Of a stretch of 64,000 bases of DNA, positions 60,979 to 64,000 are shown piece after piece. The notes under the pieces were generated by a model, which was not told where the DNA came from, searched no databases, and saw only the letters and a program-made list of their open reading frames with translations. The position numbers were made by a program, and so were the translations under genes. The first letter of the stretch is position 1. The number at the start of each line of letters is the position of its first letter. The DNA comes from Kosmotoga olearia TBF 19.5.1. GTDB taxonomy: Bacteria; Thermotogota; Thermotogae; Petrotogales; Kosmotogaceae. The stretch lies in contig NC_012785.1 in NCBI RefSeq assembly GCF_000023325.1, positions 620,001 through 684,000 of the forward strand. Reading direction: 5' to 3'.

Positions 60979-61749
60979 ATGAAAGACAACATTCCCCCAA
61001 TACTCGAATTTGATGGTACTACTCCCGCGGTAATCGAGCCGGGTAAAATAATAAAACCTCTTCCCCAAATGCCTGAAAAAGTCATACTGGTATTCTATCA
61101 GGAAGTAATCGATTTCTTGCGTGATGCTGGTAAACTTCGCCTCCTGAATATAAGAAGAAGCGAGGTTGGAGAGTTTCCGATTTACCTGCTGGAATATAAG
61201 GAACAGCAAATAGCGGTATTTAACCCCGGGCTAGGTGCACCCTGCGCGGCTGGTTTTTATGAAGAATTGATAGCTCTGGGAGCGAAAAAGACCATAGCCT
61301 GTGGTTCCGCAGGGGTTGTAAACCCAAAGTTGAAGAGAGGTAGTATTGTAATAGTAGATTCTGCGGTGAGAGATGAAGGCACGTCTTATCATTATCTGCC
61401 ACCTTCCAGGGAAATCAAGGCAAATGAAAAAGTGATAAAGATTATCGAGGAAACTTTAAAAGACTTGGGTGTGCCTTATGTTAAAGGCAAGACATGGACA
61501 ACCGATGCTTTTTACAGAGAAACCCAAAATCGTGTGAAGAAGAGGTTAGCTGAAGGTTGTGTAACAGTCGAAATGGAAGCATCAGCCTTGATGGCAGTTT
61601 CAGAATTCAGGGGGGTAGAGTTTGGCCAGATACTCTCATCCAGCGACGATGTCAGCGGTACTGAATGGGATCCGAGAATCCCTCCCGAGGCTTCTTCCCA
61701 TAAAGAGAAAATATTCTGGCTTGCAGCGGAATGCTTGATCAGGCTTTGA
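60979..61749 (+). CDS. Nucleoside phosphorylase (uridine phosphorylase-like)
   Basis: A 256-residue PNP/UDP family member. IAVFNPGLGAPCAAGFYEELIALGAKKTIACGSAGVV holds the phosphate site, TTDAFYRET the base pocket and VTVEMEASALMAVSEF the ribose-binding MEA motif; SSSDDVSG contains the catalytic Asp. It cleaves nucleosides with phosphate to base and ribose-1-phosphate. GGAGGTGAATC precedes the ATG. Confidence 0.9.
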   Translation: MKDNIPPILEFDGTTPAVIEPGKIIKPLPQMPEKVILVFYQEVIDFLRDAGKLRLLNIRRSEVGEFPIYLLEYKEQQIAVFNPGLGAPCAAGFYEELIALGAKKTIACGSAGVVNPKLKRGSIVIVDSAVRDEGTSYHYLPPSREIKANEKVIKIIEETLKDLGVPYVKGKTWTTDAFYRETQNRVKKRLAEGCVTVEMEASALMAVSEFRGVEFGQILSSSDDVSGTEWDPRIPPEASSHKEKIFWLAAECLIRL

Positions 61750-62221
61750 AAACAAACGGGTTTCCATTGCACGAGAAATCAGACTTTCGTTTTTCTCTCT
61801 ATTAATTCAACAACAAAAGCACAAACTTATGCTGTGGCGTTGATCTTGATTTAGACTTAGTATGTCATATACTAATGTTTAGTATATAGCATACTAATAT
61901 ATGAGATTATCGTATAGACAATTTTCTAAAACCGAACCCAACAGATGAAGAAATAGAAGCCGCAGCTCGATGAAGCATGACTCATGATGGCGGAGAATTT
62001 TTACTCGTTCTGGAAATAATAGGGCACAACATGTTGTGCCCCTACGGTACAGAAATCTATAAATGATCATAATAATAGGGCACAGCATGCTGTGCCCCTA
62101 CGACAGGAAATACTGTTTTAGAACATGTTCTACCCCTACAAAATGTTTAAATCGATATTGATCCGCATAATACTGCTATACCTTACGCGGTAAATTATCG
62201 AATATGAGGTTGCTTTTTTCC
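61750..62221. other. Intergenic region with NTase-module relic and palindromic repeats
   Basis: Contains a decayed copy of the 59120-59675 NTase module (61857-62010), and two palindromes GGGCACAACATGTTGTGCCC (62022-62041) and GGGCACAGCATGCTGTGCCC (62078-62097), each followed by CCTACG-type sequence. No intact gene. Confidence 0.75.
61857..62010 (+). pseudogene. Deleted relic of NTase toxin-antitoxin module
   Basis: The paired operators recur at 61857-61875 and 61879-61897. About 25 nt later sequence matching the NTase codons for NPTDEEIEAAARWSMTHD follows directly, so the start and most of the gene are deleted. The Trp codon has become TGA (CGATGAAGCATGAC versus CGATGGAGCATGAC). The operators are better conserved than the gene. 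Confidence 0.75.
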
Positions 62222-62683
62222 TTACCTTCTTACCTTTTCTTTAAAGAGTGTATAAACACCAAAAAGTATCAAAGCTACTCCGATGCCTATCCCTGCACCT
62301 GGTTTAGTGAAACCTCTTAATAAAAATATCAACGTAAGCGCACTAAGAACCCCTATTGGAACGAGAAGTCCTTTAATCCTTCTCCCACCTGCCAGATACA
62401 TCTGAAGCAATCCAAATGCCGGTGCAAAGACAAAGAAAGCCCAGCCTCCAGCTTCTATGAATCCCGGGAACAATGTTTCCACAGTTAAGACAGCTGAGAC
62501 AGTAAGCAATACCCCTGCGGGAACAAGCAATCCCGGTATATGTTTCCGCAAGCCTTTTTCCTCCATCAGTATTCCGGGCAACCAGACGAAGACAAGCCAG
62601 AAACTCGAACCAAATTGCGGGACAAACAAAAAAAGCGCACCAACAACTATCAGAAATATTCCCAATATCCAGCTTCTAATCAT
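62222..62683 (-). CDS. Small polytopic membrane protein, unknown function
   Basis: A 153-residue protein with four to five hydrophobic helices, including two GLLVPAGVLL/GLLVPIGVLS repeats suggesting an internal duplication. Gly and Pro are abundant. CAGGAGG precedes the ATG. I do not recognise the family; it resembles the small DUF-type integral membrane proteins of Firmicutes. Confidence 0.65.
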   Translation of the reverse strand: MIRSWILGIFLIVVGALFLFVPQFGSSFWLVFVWLPGILMEEKGLRKHIPGLLVPAGVLLTVSAVLTVETLFPGFIEAGGWAFFVFAPAFGLLQMYLAGGRRIKGLLVPIGVLSALTLIFLLRGFTKPGAGIGIGVALILFGVYTLFKEKVRR

Positions 62684-62894
62684 TCACGTTCCTCCTGTCT
62701 ATTCTCTAATAACCCAACAAAGGTCTTATTTTTCCCTTACCGGTAAATCCCACCGTCAATTTCACCGTGTTGTTCTTCTGGAAATAGACGATGCTTTCGT
62801 ATGCCTACCTCAAGATAGTTACAGGTTATTATAACAGAGGTAAGGAAGCATCACTAAATACAGGATAGGTAGGCATTGATATTAATCAGATTCT

Positions 62895-63797
62895 TCAGCC
62901 TGATTTCTTTAACTTAAGATAATTCCTGTATCTTCGCTCTTCCAGGAGGCCCGACTCAATCGCTTCTTTCACGGCACACCCGGGCTCATTTATATGGTTG
63001 CAGTCTCTAAACTTGCAGTGTTTAGCAAGTTCTATGATATCCGGAAAAGCGTCTCTGATTCCCGTTCCGTTATCAATCACTCCAAACTCCCTCATTCCGG
63101 GAACGTCTATTATCCGCCCCCCGAAAGGAAGCTCATAAACCTGTGACGATGTTGTGGTGTGCTTGCCCTTGTAATGACTGGTGCTCACTTCATTCGTCTT
63201 TGTCTTTTTTTCATTAAAGATGGCGTTCACCAACGAGGATTTCCCGACTCCGGAGCTTCCAGCAAAGACAGAAATTTTATCTTTCAAGAGAGATTTTAGC
63301 TTCTTTATCCCTTCTCCCGTTATGGTACTGGTGAGCAGTACCGTATAACCAAGCTTTCTGCATTCTTTGATATCTTCCTGCACTTCCGATAGATTTATTA
63401 GATCTATTTTGTTGAAGCAAATGACTGGTTCTATTCCGCCGTACTTTGCCGATACGATGTACCTCTCTATAAGATTTTTTCTGTATTTCGGATTTTTAAC
63501 CGCAAATACAAGTATTGCCTGATCGACATTTGCAGCCACAACCTGCTCCAGGTGAGAACCTTTTTTACCGGCCCCCTTTCTGACCAATTTACTTTTCCGT
63601 TCTTCTATTGCGGTTATCACTCCCCTGCCTCCCAGAACAGGTTGAAATTCTACGTAGTCACCTACCACGACCATCGACTTGGTTGTCTGGCTTTGTTTGA
63701 AAAGCCTGCCCCTAAGGGTACAGTTAATGTCTTCGCCATCGTTTACCGGTCTTACTTTGTACAGTCCTTTCTGAACATTTATTACAATTCCTCTCAA
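62895..63797 (-). CDS. rsgA: Ribosome small-subunit GTPase A
   Basis: A 300-residue circularly permuted GTPase. An N-terminal OB-fold is followed by the permuted G domain: NKID (G4), SSGVGKSSLVN (G1), DVPGMREF (G3), then a zinc-binding CKFRDCNHINEPGCAV. It assists 30S subunit maturation. GGAGGT precedes the ATG, and two tandem hairpins lie upstream. Confidence 0.95.
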   Translation of the reverse strand: MRGIVINVQKGLYKVRPVNDGEDINCTLRGRLFKQSQTTKSMVVVGDYVEFQPVLGGRGVITAIEERKSKLVRKGAGKKGSHLEQVVAANVDQAILVFAVKNPKYRKNLIERYIVSAKYGGIEPVICFNKIDLINLSEVQEDIKECRKLGYTVLLTSTITGEGIKKLKSLLKDKISVFAGSSGVGKSSLVNAIFNEKKTKTNEVSTSHYKGKHTTTSSQVYELPFGGRIIDVPGMREFGVIDNGTGIRDAFPDIIELAKHCKFRDCNHINEPGCAVKEAIESGLLEERRYRNYLKLKKSG

Positions 63798-63820
63798 TTT
63801 TCTCTACCTCCTAAAAAAGC

Positions 63821-63840
63821 ACCACGGTTTTAGCCGTGGT
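63821..63840 (-). promoter_or_regulatory. Hairpin with T-run in rsgA leader
   Basis: ACCACGG / CCGTGGT stem; on the minus strand it is followed by TTTTTTAG and then directly by the rsgA AGGAGGTAG site. It may be a terminator-attenuator of rsgA. Confidence 0.55.
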
Positions 63841-63862
63841 TGCTCGTTTTTTACAAACAAAA

Positions 63863-63892
63863 AAGGCCACAGCTTCGACACAGCGTGGCCTT
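63863..63892 (-). terminator. Terminator of upstream partial gene
   Basis: AAGGCCAC-A-GCT / AGC-GTGGCCTT stem with a T-run (TTTTTTG) on the minus strand, 13 nt after the stop of the partial gene. Confidence 0.7.
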
Positions 63893-63904
63893 CCATTTGT
63901 CAGA

Positions 63905-64000
63905 TTAAGAAATATTTAGCCAGTACTCACCGGGAGGACTACACTGTGTCGGATTGAAGTTATGAACTTGTTGAAAAATCTGGCTTCTATTCTCTTCATC
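63905..64000 (-). CDS. C-terminal end of an unidentified protein (partial)
   Basis: Thirty-one in-frame residues before a TAA read from the window edge: DEENRSQIFQQVHNFN, then PTQCSPPGEYWLNIS. A terminator follows at once, supporting a real gene end. Too short to identify. Confidence 0.45.
   Translation of the reverse strand, partial: DEENRSQIFQQVHNFNPTQCSPPGEYWLNIS

Overview
The window looks like a chromosomal segment of a Thermotogota bacterium, most likely a Kosmotoga-like member. This is inferred from gene content, not proven: a membrane-bound group 4 [NiFe] hydrogenase fused to a HydB/HydG-type electron-input module, a minimal SufC+SufB/D pair, toga-like beta-barrel and coiled-coil envelope proteins, a GH31 alpha-glucosidase, moderate GC, strong Shine-Dalgarno sites and frequent GTG/TTG starts. 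I saw no rRNA, tRNA or CRISPR array.

Layout. 1-3.7 kb: minus-strand hydrogenase operon whose genes mostly overlap by 4 nt, with a near-perfect Rex-type palindrome before its first gene. 3.8-9.1 kb: zinc-ribbon protein, HAD phosphatase, two paralogous ArsR-type regulators diverging from a tiny ORF with a strong promoter, a membrane protein and a PfkB kinase. 9.1-10.4 kb: repeat-rich DNA with unusual 21-nt-period mini-hairpin arrays. 10.4-18 kb: acylphosphatase, LUD protein, alpha-glucosidase, Suf pair, M42 peptidase, outer-membrane barrel. 18-24.4 kb: HD-GYP and GGDEF cyclic-di-GMP proteins, a rod-like envelope protein, a membrane serine protease and a cysteine-desulfidase family enzyme. 24.5-28 kb: thiolase/CoA-transferase operon and CobO. 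28-33.8 kb: complete ribose operon rbsR-A-C-B-K-D. 34-38.2 kb: DUF2202 protein, membrane protein with XRE regulator, transaldolase-like aldolase with sugar kinase, hemolysin III. 38.4-43.6 kb: AT-richer accessory genes (DUF3795, HD hydrolase, esterase, a frameshifted GrpB, AlkD-like protein, phosphatase). 44-51 kb: nitroreductase, secreted Ntn-hydrolase with a barrel-like tail, PadR regulator, adenylate-forming ligase, SDR enzyme. 51.1-56.5 kb: a roughly 1388-residue 2-hydroxyacyl-CoA dehydratase activase-like gene split by an intact IS3-type element. 56.6-64 kb: exported small protein, HIT, cupin, methyltransferase, a nucleotidyltransferase/HTH toxin-antitoxin-like pair with a decayed second copy 2.7 kb away, nucleoside phosphorylase, membrane protein and RsgA.

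Most striking observations: (i) ordered arrays of 15-nt perfect or near-perfect hairpins with GNA-type triloops, repeating every 20-21 nt at several intergenic loci; (ii) four 11-bp-spaced TCTAAG boxes in front of two unrelated exported-protein genes, suggesting one OmpR/PhoB-type regulon; (iii) the IS insertion, whose removal with one 4-bp duplication restores the reading frame exactly; (iv) a GrpB gene that is in frame only if an A10 tract is read as A11; (v) the toxin-antitoxin relic that keeps its paired operators.
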